From Aliiroseovarius marinus (GTDB taxonomy: Bacteria > Pseudomonadota > Alphaproteobacteria > Rhodobacterales > Rhodobacteraceae): 64,000 nt of DNA. Where the stretch lies: the NCBI RefSeq assembly GCF_004360145.1, contig NZ_ML178717.1, forward strand, positions 96,384 to 160,383, in the 5' to 3' direction. The position numbers were made by a program, and so were the translations under genes. Every line of letters starts with the position of its first letter. Within the stretch, counting starts at the first letter, position 1. Below the pieces are notes generated by a model that saw nothing but the letters and a program-made list of their open reading frames with translations, did no database searches and had not been told where the DNA came from. Positions 17,806 to 27,758 of the stretch are shown in pieces.

Positions 17806-19125
17806 ATGTCACATATTTTCCCGCGTCACTGCAAATCAGCCCCACCTATCGCAACCCGCGGAGACGGCATCTACATCATTGATTCCAAAGAGAAAAGATA
17901 CCTCGATGGATCCGGTGGTGCGGCTGTGTCATGTCTTGGGCATTCGGACCCGGACGTGGCCAAAGCCATGCATGATCAGATCGACAGACTCAGCTTCGCG
18001 CACACCGGATTCCTGACGTCAGAGCCGGCAGAATCACTCGCAGACCGCCTGATCGCGCATGCGCCCGAGGGAATCGAGCGCGTCTATTTGGTGTCTGGCG
18101 GTTCGGAAGCCGTCGAGGCAGCGCTGAAGCTTTCGCGTCAGTACATGATCGAAACCGGGCAGCCCCAACGCACCCGTTTCATCGCCCGCAAGCAAAGCTA
18201 TCACGGCAACACGCTGGGCGCGTTGGGCACCGGCGGCAACATGTGGCGGCGCGAGCCGTTTGATCCGTTGATGATGTCGGCCAGCCATATCGATCCCTGC
18301 TATGAGTACCGCCTGCGCCAAGAAGGCGAAACGGAAGAGGACTACGGGTTGCGCGCCGCGAATGCGCTGGAAGAGGAAATCCTGCGTGTCGGGCCCGAGA
18401 CGGTGATCGGCTTCCTTGCGGAACCCGTGGTCGGCGCCACCGCAGGTGCCGTTCCTGCCGTCAAAGGCTATTTCAAACGCATCCGCGAGATTTGCGATCA
18501 GTACGGCATTCTGCTGATTCTGGACGAGGTCATGTGCGGCATGGGCCGTACCGGCACTCTGTTTGCCTGCGAGCAAGACGAGATTTCGCCCGACATCATC
18601 ACCATCGCGAAGGGGCTTGGCGCGGGTTATCAGCCGATTGGCGCGATGCTGTGCACGGGTGCGATCTATGACGCGATTGCACAAGGCAGCGGGTTCTTTC
18701 AGCACGGGCACACCTATATCGGCCACCCTGTCGCCGCTGCCGCCGCCGATGCGGTCGTGCGCAAGCTGACCGAGGGCGGCATGGTCGCGCGTGCGGCCAA
18801 GATGGGCACCCGTCTGAACGATGCCCTGCATGCCGAGTTCGGCCAGCACCCCCATATCGGGGACATCCGCGGGCGCGGCATGTTTCGCGGGCTGGAAATC
18901 GTGGCAGACCGCGACAGCAAAGCGCCGTTCGATCCCTCCCGCGGCATCGCAGGCCGTTTGAAGAAGCAAGCGTTCAAGAACGGCCTGATCTGCTATCCGA
19001 TGAGCGGTACGATTGACGGTCAACACGGCGATCACGTGCTTCTGGCCCCGCCCTTTATCATCTCGGACGAGCAGATTGATGAGTTGGTGGGCAAACTCTC
19101 CAAATCGTTGGAGCAGGTTCTGTGA
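17806..19125 (+). CDS. Class III PLP-dependent aminotransferase
   Basis: 439 residues from ATG at 17806, which has AAGGGA five bases upstream; an ATG at 17791 is an alternative. Fold-type I omega-aminotransferase features: GDGIYIIDSKEKRYLDGSGG near the start, LVSGGSEAVEAALKL (phosphate cup), ILLILDEVMCGMGRTG (PLP-ring Asp) and TIAKGLGAGYQPIGAM (Schiff-base Lys). These enzymes move amino groups from omega- or beta-amino acids, polyamines or similar compounds. It overlaps the BKACE gene by 4 bases (GTGA), so its keto product may be cleaved by that enzyme. Confidence 0.92.
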   Translation: MSHIFPRHCKSAPPIATRGDGIYIIDSKEKRYLDGSGGAAVSCLGHSDPDVAKAMHDQIDRLSFAHTGFLTSEPAESLADRLIAHAPEGIERVYLVSGGSEAVEAALKLSRQYMIETGQPQRTRFIARKQSYHGNTLGALGTGGNMWRREPFDPLMMSASHIDPCYEYRLRQEGETEEDYGLRAANALEEEILRVGPETVIGFLAEPVVGATAGAVPAVKGYFKRIREICDQYGILLILDEVMCGMGRTGTLFACEQDEISPDIITIAKGLGAGYQPIGAMLCTGAIYDAIAQGSGFFQHGHTYIGHPVAAAAADAVVRKLTEGGMVARAAKMGTRLNDALHAEFGQHPHIGDIRGRGMFRGLEIVADRDSKAPFDPSRGIAGRLKKQAFKNGLICYPMSGTIDGQHGDHVLLAPPFIISDEQIDELVGKLSKSLEQVL

Positions 19126-19892
19126 CACCGCTTCCCAAGATCATGCTCGCCCCCAACGGGGCGCGCCTGACCAAAGCCGACCACCCTGCCCTGCCGATGA
19201 CCCCAGCCGAGATTCTGGAAACCACTCAAGCCTGTCAGACGTTGGGCGTGGATGGGTTACACCTGCATTTGCGGGATGCGGAGGGTAAGCACCTTCTGGA
19301 TGCCGGCGCCTATGCCGACGCACTAGACTTGTTCCGCGCCGACATGCCCGACTTCCCGGTGCAAATCACGACCGAGGCGGTCGGTGTGTATGACCCCACC
19401 CATCAACGGCATGTTGCACTGAATTCGGGGGCAGACATGGTCTCAGCCTCGGTCCGCGAGCTGTGCCGGGATGATCACGACGTGACGCGGGCGTTCTACA
19501 ACGACTGCCATCAGCGCGGGATTGCGGTGCAGCATATCCTCTATGATGTGGCGGACGCAGACCTGCTGACCCACGTACTGGATGAGACGCTTCTAACCGC
19601 GCCCGAACTACAACTGATCTTCGTGCTTGGGCGCTATGCCGTGGGGCAGAAATCAAACCCGAAAGAGCTGGACCCGTTCCTGGAGTGGCTGAAGGAAACG
19701 GGCTTATCGCCCGACTGGGCCGTCTGCGCCTTTGGTCCGGGCGAAACCCCTGCCCTTTTGCGCGCTGTTCAGGCGGGTGGAAAGTGCCGGGTCGGGTTTG
19801 AAAACTCGCGCCAACACGCGGACGGGTCTGTTGCGACAGACAACGCCGCGCGCGTGGCGGAACTGGTGAAAGCCTGCACCGAACTAGCCTAA
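19122..19892 (+). CDS. BKACE-family beta-keto acid cleavage enzyme (DUF849)
   Basis: 256 residues from GTG at 19122; ATG at 19143 (MLAPNGARLTKADHP) is an alternative that matches the family start. BKACE enzymes use Zn and acetyl-CoA to convert a beta-keto acid into acetoacetate and a new acyl-CoA. The metal-binding HLH is in DGLHLHLRDAEG, followed by DFPVQITTEAVG and LQLIFVLGRYAVG. It is shorter than the usual about 290-310 residues. Translational coupling to the aminotransferase suggests a transaminate-then-cleave pathway. It converges on the GlxA-type regulator with a 3-base gap. Confidence 0.88.
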   Translation: MTPLPKIMLAPNGARLTKADHPALPMTPAEILETTQACQTLGVDGLHLHLRDAEGKHLLDAGAYADALDLFRADMPDFPVQITTEAVGVYDPTHQRHVALNSGADMVSASVRELCRDDHDVTRAFYNDCHQRGIAVQHILYDVADADLLTHVLDETLLTAPELQLIFVLGRYAVGQKSNPKELDPFLEWLKETGLSPDWAVCAFGPGETPALLRAVQAGGKCRVGFENSRQHADGSVATDNAARVAELVKACTELA

Positions 19893-19895
19893 GAC

Positions 19896-20861
19896 TTAGA
19901 ACATCTTCGCGCGGGCATCCGAGGGCGACATGCCAAACTGCTTCTTGAACGACCGCACAAGGCTCGACCGTGTGCCGAAGCCCGTGGCGGCTGCAATCTC
20001 GTGCATGGAATAGCTGGTCTGCTGCACCAACTGACTGGCGCGTTCCAACCGCAAACTGCGATAGATCGTCAGCGGGCTGACACCCAATTGGGTGGCAAAG
20101 CGGCGCTGCAATTGGCGTGAGGATACGTTCATGATCCGGGCGATCTGGACGATCGATAGAGTGTTTTCCAAGTGCTCCAGCATCACAGCCACGCAATCAC
20201 CAATGATGCGGTCGCCCCCGGAATAGCGTTTGATAATGTGTTCTTGCTTACCGTGGAACGGCTCGCCCGAGACCTCGAGCCCGACATAATCGCCGAAGGT
20301 GGCGGCGGAGAATCCACCCATCTCTGCTTCCAGAAGTTTCAGGAACAGGCGCAGGGCGGCGAAGATGCTGGTGGCGCTGCAGATGCGGCCGTCAATGGCG
20401 AAGGGCGCACCGCTGCCGATGCAGAATAGCCCTTCTTCCTCGGCCACGAAGCGCAGGTTCGAATGCACGGCCAAGGCGGTACGGCTGGCAAAAACAGATT
20501 TACACAGCACAAACACGCCGCCGCCCACCAGCACGCATTGGCGGCTGAGGCGCAGAAGCTGGTGCGCACGGTTTAATTGTTTGTTGTCCAACTGCCAGCG
20601 GGCATGAAAGTCGGCCCAAAACACGACGGTGCGGTTTCGCCAATAGGCCTGATCATGCGACGGGCAGCTGTCCAGCGTATAGACAGACACGTCGCGCGGC
20701 GTTTCGGCGTTGGTGAACTGATCAAGCGAGATGAAGAAATCGCGAAAGACACTGGCCAACGAAACGTGACTGCGATCAGGCACGATGATGGTGATATTTT
20801 GGATTGGACCAATGGCCGACAGGTCGTTCACGGGGGCCATAAGTGTGTTCTGAATATTCAT
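19896..20861 (-). CDS. GlxA-type AraC-family transcriptional regulator
   Basis: 321 residues. The N-terminal DJ-1/glutamine-amidotransferase-like domain (about 20-190, with VLVGGGVFVLCKS) precedes an AraC-type double helix-turn-helix (about 215-321, with SIVQIARIMNVSSRQLQRRF and MHEIAAATGFGTRSSLVRSF). Related regulators (GbdR, CdhR, ArgR of Pseudomonas) activate catabolism of quaternary amines and amino acids. Its neighbours are BKACE and glycine cleavage genes, so a quaternary amine or amino acid breakdown regulon is plausible but unproven. Confidence 0.9.
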   Translation of the reverse strand: MNIQNTLMAPVNDLSAIGPIQNITIIVPDRSHVSLASVFRDFFISLDQFTNAETPRDVSVYTLDSCPSHDQAYWRNRTVVFWADFHARWQLDNKQLNRAHQLLRLSRQCVLVGGGVFVLCKSVFASRTALAVHSNLRFVAEEEGLFCIGSGAPFAIDGRICSATSIFAALRLFLKLLEAEMGGFSAATFGDYVGLEVSGEPFHGKQEHIIKRYSGGDRIIGDCVAVMLEHLENTLSIVQIARIMNVSSRQLQRRFATQLGVSPLTIYRSLRLERASQLVQQTSYSMHEIAAATGFGTRSSLVRSFKKQFGMSPSDARAKMF

Positions 20862-20896
20862 AGATGCATCCCGTTATCTGGTACGACATTATGAGA

Positions 20897-20927
20897 CCCC
20901 GCCCGGCCAGTTTTGGACCGGGCGGGG
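20897..20927 (-). terminator. Putative terminator after gcvP
   Basis: Perfect 10-base arms CCCCGCCCGG (20897-20906) and CCGGGCGGGG (20918-20927), 8 bases after the gcvP stop. No T-run follows, so termination strength is uncertain. Confidence 0.55.
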
Positions 20928-20934
20928 GAAGTGT

Positions 20935-23787
20935 TTATGCCTCGTCTTCGTAGGCGTCCATCGGGGGACAGGTACAGATCAGGTTGCGGTCGCCATACGC
21001 GTTGTCCACGCGGTTCACGACCGGCCAGTACTTGTCCACGCCCAGGTTGCCCGGAGGGAAGCAGGCCTGTTCGCGGGTGTAGGGACGATCCCATTCGCCC
21101 ACCAGGTCACGCACCGTGTGGGGGGCGTGTTTCAGCGGGTTGTTTTCGGGGTCGATATTACCGTCGATGATGTCCTGAGCCTCGGCCCGGATGGACAGCA
21201 TGGCGTCGCAGAAGCGATCCAGCTCGGCCTTGGGTTCGGATTCTGTGGGCTCGACCATCAGCGTCCCTGCAACCGGCCACGACATGGTCGGTGCGTGGAA
21301 GCCGCTGTCGACCAGACGTTTGGCTACGTCATCCACGGTCACGTTGCCCTCGTCCGCCAGCGGGCGGGTGTCGAGGATACATTCATGCGCCACACGACCG
21401 GTCTTGGACGTGTACAGAATGTTGTACCCGTCTTTCAGACGTGCCGCGATGTAGTTGGCGTTCAGGATCGCCACTTTCGTCGCTTGGGTCAGGCCCGCGC
21501 CACCCATCAGCAGGACGTAAGCCCAGCTGACCGGCAGGATCGAGGGCGAACCAAACGGCGCCGCCGACACCGGACCAACAGCCGTGCCGTATTCCGGGTG
21601 ACCCGGCAGGTGCTCTGCCAAGTGAGCCTTCACACCGATCGGACCCATGCCGGGGCCGCCCCCGCCATGCGGGATGCAGAAGGTCTTGTGCAGGTTCAGG
21701 TGGCTGACGTCACCGCCTACATCACCTGGACGGGCCAGACCGACCATGGCGTTCATGTTGGCGCCGTCGATATAGACCTGACCACCGTGATCATGGGTGA
21801 TCTGGCAGACTTCCTGCACGGTTTCTTCGAACACACCGTGGGTCGAAGGATAGGTGATCATACAGGCCGCAAGATCGTCCGAGTGCTGGATCGCCTTGTT
21901 GCGGAAATCCTCGATGTCGATGTTGCCATCCTCATCCGATTTCACCGGCACAACCTTATAGCCCACCATCTGCGCAGACGCTGGGTTGGTGCCGTGTGCC
22001 GAGGTCGGGATCAGGCAGATGTTGCGGTGTGCTTCACCACGCGACGCGTGATAGTTGCGGATGGTCAGAAGGCCCGCATATTCACCCTGCGCACCCGAGT
22101 TCGGCTGCTGCGAAATCGCGTCATAGCCGGTGATCTGGCACAGCTTGTCGTTCAGGTCGGTGATCATCTCGTGATAGCCTTGGGCCTGATCTTCAGGGCA
22201 GAACGGGTGCAGGTTGCCAAACTCCGGCCACGTGACCGGGATCATTTCGATCGTGGCGTTCAGCTTCATGGTGCACGAGCCCAGCGGGATCATCGCACGG
22301 TCAAGCGCCAGATCGCGGTCGGCAAGACGGCGCATATAGCGGGTGATCTCGGCCTCGGCACGGTTCAGGTGGAAGATCGGGTGGGTCAGATATTCGCTTT
22401 CACGCAGCGCGTAGTCCGGCAGGCGGTACGCCACGTTTGAGCTGTCATCCTTGCGGTCGATGCCAAAGGCACCCCAGACGGCCTCGATGGTTTCAGGGCG
22501 GGTCTGTTCGTCAAGGCTGATGCCAACTTTGGTCTCGCCCACTTTGCGCAGGTTCACACCGCGTGCGACGGCAGCTTCCATGACGGTCTGCTGCAGTTGG
22601 CCGACTTCGACGGTGATCGTGTCGAAGAACACTTCCGGCTCGACTTGGAAACCGGCTTCTTCCAGACCAGCGGCCATGCGCGAGGTTTTGCGGTGCACCG
22701 ACTGCGCGATGGCTTTGATGCCATCAGGGCCGTGGTACACGGCGTACATCGAGGCAATAACGGCCAGCAGCGCCTGCGCGGTACAGACGTTCGAGTTCGC
22801 CTTCTCGCGACGGATGTGCTGTTCGCGGGTTTGCAGCGCCAGACGGTAGGCCTTGTTGCCACGCGCGTCGATCGACACACCGATGATGCGGCCGGGCATG
22901 GCGCGCTTCAGCTTGTCGGTCGTCGCCATGTAAGCGGCGTGCGGACCACCATAGCCCATCGGAACACCGAAACGCTGGGTCGAGCCCACGGCGATATCAG
23001 CACCCATTTCACCCGGCGACTTCAGCAGCGCCAGTGCCAGAATATCGGCGGCCACAACGGCAATCGCTTTGTGCTCGTGCAGGGCTTCGATTTCTTTGGT
23101 GAAGTCACGCACGTGACCTTCGGTGCCCGGGTACTGGAAGATCGCACCAAACACGGCGCCGGCGTCCAGCGCATCGGGGTCAGCAACCTGAACGTCGATG
23201 CCCAAAGGCTCGGCGCGGGTTTTGATCACGGCGATGGTCTGCGGGTGACAGTTTTTGTCCACGAAGAACGCCGCATTGTTGGCTTTCGAGCGCGAGCCGC
23301 GATGCGCCATGGTCATGGCTTCAGCAGCCGCAGTGGCTTCATCCAGAAGCGATGCGTTGGCCACTTCCAGACCGGTCATATCCGACACCATGGTCTGATA
23401 GTTCAGAAGGGCTTCCAGACGGCCTTGCGAAATCTCGGGCTGATAGGGCGTATAGGCCGTGTACCAAGCCGGGTTTTCCAGAATGTTGCGCAGGATGGGC
23501 GCAGGCGTCGTGGTGCCATAGTACCCCTGCCCGATCAGCGAGGTCAGAACCTTGTTCTTCGAGGCCACCTGTTTCATGTGGAAAAGCGCGTCGCGTTCCG
23601 ACATGGCAGGGCCCCAGTCTAGCGCCTCTTCCTGACGGATTGCGGGCGGAACCGTTGCGTCGATCAGTTCATCAAGCGTCTTGAAGCCGATCACTTTCAG
23701 CATGTCGGCCATCTCGCGGGGGGATGGGCCGATATGGCGGCGGTTGGCGAAGTCATAGGCTTCGTAGTCGGTCAGTTTGAAGGCCAT
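20935..23787 (-). CDS. gcvP: Glycine dehydrogenase (decarboxylating), P-protein
   Basis: 950 residues, the full length of the single-chain P-protein. It decarboxylates glycine with PLP and passes the aminomethyl group to the lipoyl arm of GcvH. The PLP Lys lies in [20 protein letters not shown]; other P-protein segments are NRRHIGPSP at the start, GYYGTTTP, and [13 protein letters not shown]. Last gene of gcvT-gcvH-gcvP, with a hairpin just before its start. Confidence 0.97.
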   Translation of the reverse strand: MAFKLTDYEAYDFANRRHIGPSPREMADMLKVIGFKTLDELIDATVPPAIRQEEALDWGPAMSERDALFHMKQVASKNKVLTSLIGQGYYGTTTPAPILRNILENPAWYTAYTPYQPEISQGRLEALLNYQTMVSDMTGLEVANASLLDEATAAAEAMTMAHRGSRSKANNAAFFVDKNCHPQTIAVIKTRAEPLGIDVQVADPDALDAGAVFGAIFQYPGTEGHVRDFTKEIEALHEHKAIAVVAADILALALLKSPGEMGADIAVGSTQRFGVPMGYGGPHAAYMATTDKLKRAMPGRIIGVSIDARGNKAYRLALQTREQHIRREKANSNVCTAQALLAVIASMYAVYHGPDGIKAIAQSVHRKTSRMAAGLEEAGFQVEPEVFFDTITVEVGQLQQTVMEAAVARGVNLRKVGETKVGISLDEQTRPETIEAVWGAFGIDRKDDSSNVAYRLPDYALRESEYLTHPIFHLNRAEAEITRYMRRLADRDLALDRAMIPLGSCTMKLNATIEMIPVTWPEFGNLHPFCPEDQAQGYHEMITDLNDKLCQITGYDAISQQPNSGAQGEYAGLLTIRNYHASRGEAHRNICLIPTSAHGTNPASAQMVGYKVVPVKSDEDGNIDIEDFRNKAIQHSDDLAACMITYPSTHGVFEETVQEVCQITHDHGGQVYIDGANMNAMVGLARPGDVGGDVSHLNLHKTFCIPHGGGGPGMGPIGVKAHLAEHLPGHPEYGTAVGPVSAAPFGSPSILPVSWAYVLLMGGAGLTQATKVAILNANYIAARLKDGYNILYTSKTGRVAHECILDTRPLADEGNVTVDDVAKRLVDSGFHAPTMSWPVAGTLMVEPTESEPKAELDRFCDAMLSIRAEAQDIIDGNIDPENNPLKHAPHTVRDLVGEWDRPYTREQACFPPGNLGVDKYWPVVNRVDNAYGDRNLICTCPPMDAYEDEA

Positions 23788-23816
23788 GCTTGGATCCTCG
23801 TGAAGGGGGGATATGA

Positions 23817-23836
23817 CCCGCCGGTTGCCCGGCGGG
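23817..23836 (-). repeat. GNRA-like stem-loop between gcvH and gcvP
   Basis: Arms CCCGCCGG and CCGGCGGG with, on the minus strand, a GCAA tetraloop, in the 59-base gap. Probably an mRNA processing or stability element within the operon rather than a full terminator. Confidence 0.5.
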
Positions 23837-23846
23837 CGGTCTGTTC

Positions 23847-24212
23847 TTAGCCGATCAGGGCTTTGTAGCCGTCCAGATCCATCAGATCTTCCAGCTGCGA
23901 GGCGTCTGCCAGCTTGACCTTATAGATCCAGGCGTCGCCCTCGGGATTTTCGTTCAAGGCACCAGGGGTGTCTTCCAAAGCACCATTGGCCTCAACCACT
24001 TCACCGTCAACCGGTGCGTAGATTTCGGACGCGGCTTTCACACTTTCGATTACGCCGATCTCGTCGCCTTTTTCGAATTCGTCGCCCGCTTCGCGCTGCT
24101 CAACGAAAACGATTTCGCCCAGCTGGTCAGCGGCGTGTTGCGTGATGCCGATGGTGGCGATGTCGCCCTCTACGGTGATCCATTCGTGCTCTTCCGAGTA
24201 ATAAGTCGTCAT
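23847..24212 (-). CDS. gcvH: Glycine cleavage system H protein
   Basis: 121 residues, standard length. It carries the lipoyl arm that shuttles between P, T and L proteins. The lipoylation site is the Lys in [20 protein letters not shown], and the N-terminal YYSEEHEWI is typical. It starts 18 bases after gcvT. Confidence 0.97.
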   Translation of the reverse strand: MTTYYSEEHEWITVEGDIATIGITQHAADQLGEIVFVEQREAGDEFEKGDEIGVIESVKAASEIYAPVDGEVVEANGALEDTPGALNENPEGDAWIYKVKLADASQLEDLMDLDGYKALIG

Positions 24213-24230
24213 ATCAGGATATCCCCTGTC

Positions 24231-25328
24231 TTAGCGTTTGTAGTTCTGCTGCACGAAGGGCAGCGATACGATTTCGGCAGGCTGGGCCTTGCCGCGAATG
24301 ATAAGGTTCACTTTCTCTCCAACCTCGCCGTGGCCCTTGGCCACATAGCCCATAGCAACGGGGCCACCGACGGTCGGACCAAAACTGCCCGAGGTGATCT
24401 CGCCGATGGTGTTGCCTTCGGCGCACTGGATTTCCACGTGCTGACGAGCGGGGGCACGGCCTTCGGGCTTGATGCCCACCAGCTTTTTCGCGGCGCCTTC
24501 GGCCAGTTCACGCTGGATACGCTCGGCACCCGGGAAACCGCCTTCTTCTTTGCGGCGCTTCTGGATCGCCCAAGCAAGGCTTGCTTCGATCGGCGAGGTC
24601 GACTGGTCGATGTCGTTGCCATAAAGGCAAAGGCCAGCTTCCAGACGCAGGCTGTCGCGGGCGCCAAGGCCAGCGGGCTCGCAGTCGTCATGGGCCAGGA
24701 AGGCGCGGGCGACGGCTTCGGCATCTGCTTCCGGGATCGAAATCTCGTAGCCGTCTTCGCCGGTATAGCCCAGACGCGAAATGCGGCAGCTGACACCGTT
24801 GATGTCCGCAACGGTGGTTTCCATGAAGGTCAGGTCACGCGCGGCCGGGCAAAGCTCGCCCACCACGTCCTCGGCCTTGGGGCCTTGCACGGCAACCAGC
24901 GCGCGGTCGAAGATCTCGGTCACCTCGACGCCGTCCAGATTGGCGGCCATGTGCGGGATGTCCTGATGACGCATGGATGCGTTCACCACGACAAAGAAAT
25001 GATCACCGGCGTTCGAGACGATCAGGTCATCCATGATGCCGCCGTCTTCGTTGGTGAAGAAGCCATAGCGTGCCTTGCCTTCTTTCAGCGTGGCATAGGC
25101 CTGCGGGCAGATCGCTTCCAGCTTCTCGCCGATATTGTCGCCTTTCAGGATCACCTGACCCATGTGGCTGACGTCAAACAGCGCGGCTTTCTCGCGGCAG
25201 TGCTTGTGCTCGCCCATAATCCCCATCGGGTATTGAACGGGCATTTCCCAGCCAGCGAAATCGACCATCTTGCCGCCAAGTTCGACGTGCAAATCATACA
25301 ACGGTGTGCGTTTAGGGGTGTCGGTCAT
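24231..25328 (-). CDS. gcvT: Aminomethyltransferase, glycine cleavage T protein
   Basis: 365 residues. It transfers the methylene group from GcvH to tetrahydrofolate, releasing ammonia. Family features include RTPLYDLHVELGGKMVDFAG at the start, ALFDVSHMGQV, LALVAVQGPKAEDV-like folate-site residues, and LGARDSLRLEAGLCLYGND. It follows the AGCS symporter after a hairpin and leads gcvH and gcvP. Confidence 0.97.
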   Translation of the reverse strand: MTDTPKRTPLYDLHVELGGKMVDFAGWEMPVQYPMGIMGEHKHCREKAALFDVSHMGQVILKGDNIGEKLEAICPQAYATLKEGKARYGFFTNEDGGIMDDLIVSNAGDHFFVVVNASMRHQDIPHMAANLDGVEVTEIFDRALVAVQGPKAEDVVGELCPAARDLTFMETTVADINGVSCRISRLGYTGEDGYEISIPEADAEAVARAFLAHDDCEPAGLGARDSLRLEAGLCLYGNDIDQSTSPIEASLAWAIQKRRKEEGGFPGAERIQRELAEGAAKKLVGIKPEGRAPARQHVEIQCAEGNTIGEITSGSFGPTVGGPVAMGYVAKGHGEVGEKVNLIIRGKAQPAEIVSLPFVQQNYKR

Positions 25329-25362
25329 GTCGGCCTCCTATGGCGCGATTGATATTGTCGGG

Positions 25363-25390
25363 GCCGGGGGGCAGGTATCCGCCCCCCGGC
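25363..25390 (-). terminator. Strong hairpin between AGCS symporter and gcvT
   Basis: Perfect arms GCCGGGGGGC (25363-25372) and GCCCCCCGGC (25381-25390), 8-base loop, 18 bases after the symporter stop. No T-run follows on the minus strand, so it may attenuate or stabilise rather than fully end transcription. Confidence 0.55.
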
Positions 25391-25407
25391 GTCATCTTTG
25401 TTCGGCG

Positions 25408-26778
25408 TTATTCAGCCGGGGTCTGATCCGGCTCGGTCGCGCCACCCGAGGCGAAGAATTCCTTCGTCACCTTGAAGACGACCGGGCTGAGCAGGGCCAA
25501 GGCGATCAGGTTCGGGATCGCCATCATGGCGTTCAGCGTATCGGCCAGCAGCCAGATGAAGCCCAGATTGGCGGTCGCGCCCAGCGGCACGGCGATGCAC
25601 CACAGGATGCGGAACGGGACCAGAGATTTGACGCCCAGGAAGAACTCGACGCATTTCTCACCATAATAGGACCAGCCCAAGATGGTGGTAAAGGCAAAGA
25701 CTGACAGTGAGATAGCGATCAAGTAGCCGCCGAAGCCCGGCAGGGTCGTCTCGAACGCCAGCGAGGTCAAAGCCGCACCGGATTCACCCGAGGTCCACGC
25801 GCCCGACGCGATGATCGCAAGGCCCGTGATCGAGCAGACGATGATCGTATCGATGAAGGTTCCCAGCATGGCAACCAGACCTTGGTTTACCGGACCAGCG
25901 GTTTCAGCTGCAGCGTGAGCGATGGGCGCCGAGCCCAGACCAGCTTCGTTCGAGAACACGCCACGTGCCACACCAAAGCGGATGGCGGCCCAGACGGCGG
26001 CGCCCGCAAAACCACCTTCGGCGGCCGAGGGCGTGAAGGCGTGGGTAAAGACCAGCGACAGGGCGTTGCCCAGCTCACCAGCGTTCAGAAGCAGAACCAG
26101 AAGGCCGATCAGGATGTAAGACACAGCCATCAGCGGCACCAGTTTTTCAGCCACGGCACCGATGCGGGTAATACCACCCAGCACAACGCCACCGGTCAGG
26201 ACCATCAGGACCACGCCCGTGCCGATTTCCGGAATACCGAAGTTGGTGTTCAGCACGTCGGCCACACCGTTTGCCTGCACCGTGTTGCCGATGCCGAAGG
26301 CGGCGATGGCACCAAAGCCAGCAAATGCCGGAGCCAGCCAGTACCACTGCTTACCCAGCCCGTTCTTGATGTAGTACATCGGACCACCGACGTAGTTGCC
26401 CAGCTCGTCCTGCTCGCGGTATTTCACCGCGCAGACGGCCTCGGCGTATTTGGTGGCCATGCCCACAAGCGCGGTCATCCACATCCAGAACAGGGCGCCA
26501 GGGCCACCCAAGAATACGGCGGTTGCAACGCCGGCGATGTTCCCGGTGCCGATCGTGGCCGACAGCGAGGTCATCAGCGCCTGAAACGGCGTGATCTGAC
26601 CGGCACCATGCGCGGTGCGACCGTTCCACAACAGTGAAAACCCTTTACCGATTTTCAGGATCGGCATCAGCTTCAAGCCGACCTGAAGGAATAGGCCGAC
26701 CCCCAGGATCAGGACCAACATCAGTGGCCCCCAAACGATCCCGTTGATCCAGCCTACAAAATTTGACAACGCTTCCAT
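25408..26778 (-). CDS. Alanine/glycine:cation symporter (AGCS family)
   Basis: 456 residues with about 10-11 membrane helices. AGCS signatures are visible: SLSATIGTGNIAGVATAVFLGGPGA split across helices, GVARGVFSNEAGLGSAPIAHAAA, and GWSYYGEKCVEFFLG. The family imports alanine, glycine or serine with sodium. Its position between lipA and gcvT in a glycine-cleavage cluster makes glycine the likely main substrate (inference). Confidence 0.94.
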   Translation of the reverse strand: MEALSNFVGWINGIVWGPLMLVLILGVGLFLQVGLKLMPILKIGKGFSLLWNGRTAHGAGQITPFQALMTSLSATIGTGNIAGVATAVFLGGPGALFWMWMTALVGMATKYAEAVCAVKYREQDELGNYVGGPMYYIKNGLGKQWYWLAPAFAGFGAIAAFGIGNTVQANGVADVLNTNFGIPEIGTGVVLMVLTGGVVLGGITRIGAVAEKLVPLMAVSYILIGLLVLLLNAGELGNALSLVFTHAFTPSAAEGGFAGAAVWAAIRFGVARGVFSNEAGLGSAPIAHAAAETAGPVNQGLVAMLGTFIDTIIVCSITGLAIIASGAWTSGESGAALTSLAFETTLPGFGGYLIAISLSVFAFTTILGWSYYGEKCVEFFLGVKSLVPFRILWCIAVPLGATANLGFIWLLADTLNAMMAIPNLIALALLSPVVFKVTKEFFASGGATEPDQTPAE

Positions 26779-26803
26779 GGTTTCCTCCCCTTAGCGTCCT
26801 CAG

Positions 26804-27751
26804 TCAGGCCCCAGCCGCAAGCGCCACTTGGCGCGCTTGCTTGAGGGCCGCGAAATCTTCGTCAGCATGGAACGACGACCGCGTCAGCGGCGTGGCCGAC
26901 ACCCCAAGGAACCCCTTGGCGCGGGCGGCTTGTTCCAAGCTTGCGAACTCTTCCGGTGTCCAGAACCGGTCGATCTTGTGATGTTTGGCGGTGGGCTGCA
27001 GATACTGCCCAACGGTTAGGAAATCGACATTGGCGGCGCGCAGGTCGTCCATGACTTGCTTTACCTCGGCCATCGTCTCGCCCAGACCGACCATCAGGCC
27101 AGACTTGGTGAACAGGCCGGGGTTGGCGCGCTTGGCATCATCCAGAAGGCGCAGCGACTGGTAGTAGCGCGCGCCGGGGCGCACCGTCGGATACAGACGC
27201 GGCACGGTTTCCAGATTGTGATTGAAAACGTCGGGGGCGGCGTCAAAGACCTCGTCCGCTGCATCGCCCTTACCCAGAAAATCCGGGGTCAGAACTTCGA
27301 CCGTTGTGCCGGGGTTCTGATGGCGCACCGCGCGGATCGTCTGGGCGATATGCCCTGCCCCACCATCGGCCAGATCATCCCGGTCAACCGAGGTGATCAC
27401 CACGTGACGCAGCCCCAGCTTCTTGACCGCAGCTGCCACGCGGCCCGGTTCGAACGCGTCCAGCGCATCCGGGCGGCCGGTCGACACGTTGCAGAAGCTA
27501 CACCCACGGGTGCAGATCTCGCCCATGATCATCATGGTGGCGTGACGCTTGGACCAACATTCACCCACATTCGGGCATGCAGCCTCTTCGCAGACCGTGA
27601 CCAGATCGTGATCCCGCATCAGGCGACGGGTCTCGTAATACTCGGCGCTTTCGATCTTCTTTTTGCGAATCCAGCTGGGCTTGCGCGGGATCGCGCTGTC
27701 GGGCTTGTGGGCCTTTTCGGGGTGACGAAGGCGGGGGATCTGGTTCATCAC
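26804..27751 (-). CDS. lipA: Lipoyl synthase
   Basis: 315 residues, normal length. This radical-SAM enzyme inserts two sulfurs into protein-bound octanoyl groups, producing the lipoyl cofactor needed by GcvH. Two FeS sites are visible: [13 protein letters not shown] (auxiliary cluster) and [10 protein letters not shown] (radical-SAM CxxxCxxC), plus the C-terminal RSSFHADE. It begins 7 bases after lpd, so cofactor synthesis is coexpressed with its user. Confidence 0.97.
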   Translation of the reverse strand: MMNQIPRLRHPEKAHKPDSAIPRKPSWIRKKKIESAEYYETRRLMRDHDLVTVCEEAACPNVGECWSKRHATMMIMGEICTRGCSFCNVSTGRPDALDAFEPGRVAAAVKKLGLRHVVITSVDRDDLADGGAGHIAQTIRAVRHQNPGTTVEVLTPDFLGKGDAADEVFDAAPDVFNHNLETVPRLYPTVRPGARYYQSLRLLDDAKRANPGLFTKSGLMVGLGETMAEVKQVMDDLRAANVDFLTVGQYLQPTAKHHKIDRFWTPEEFASLEQAARAKGFLGVSATPLTRSSFHADEDFAALKQARQVALAAGA

Positions 27752-27758
27752 TGCCCCC

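Noticed and set aside
25329..26803. Glycine riboswitch near gcvT or the AGCS symporter
   Set aside because: The gaps are only 79 and 25 bases; the first is filled by a simple GC hairpin and no tandem aptamer features were seen.
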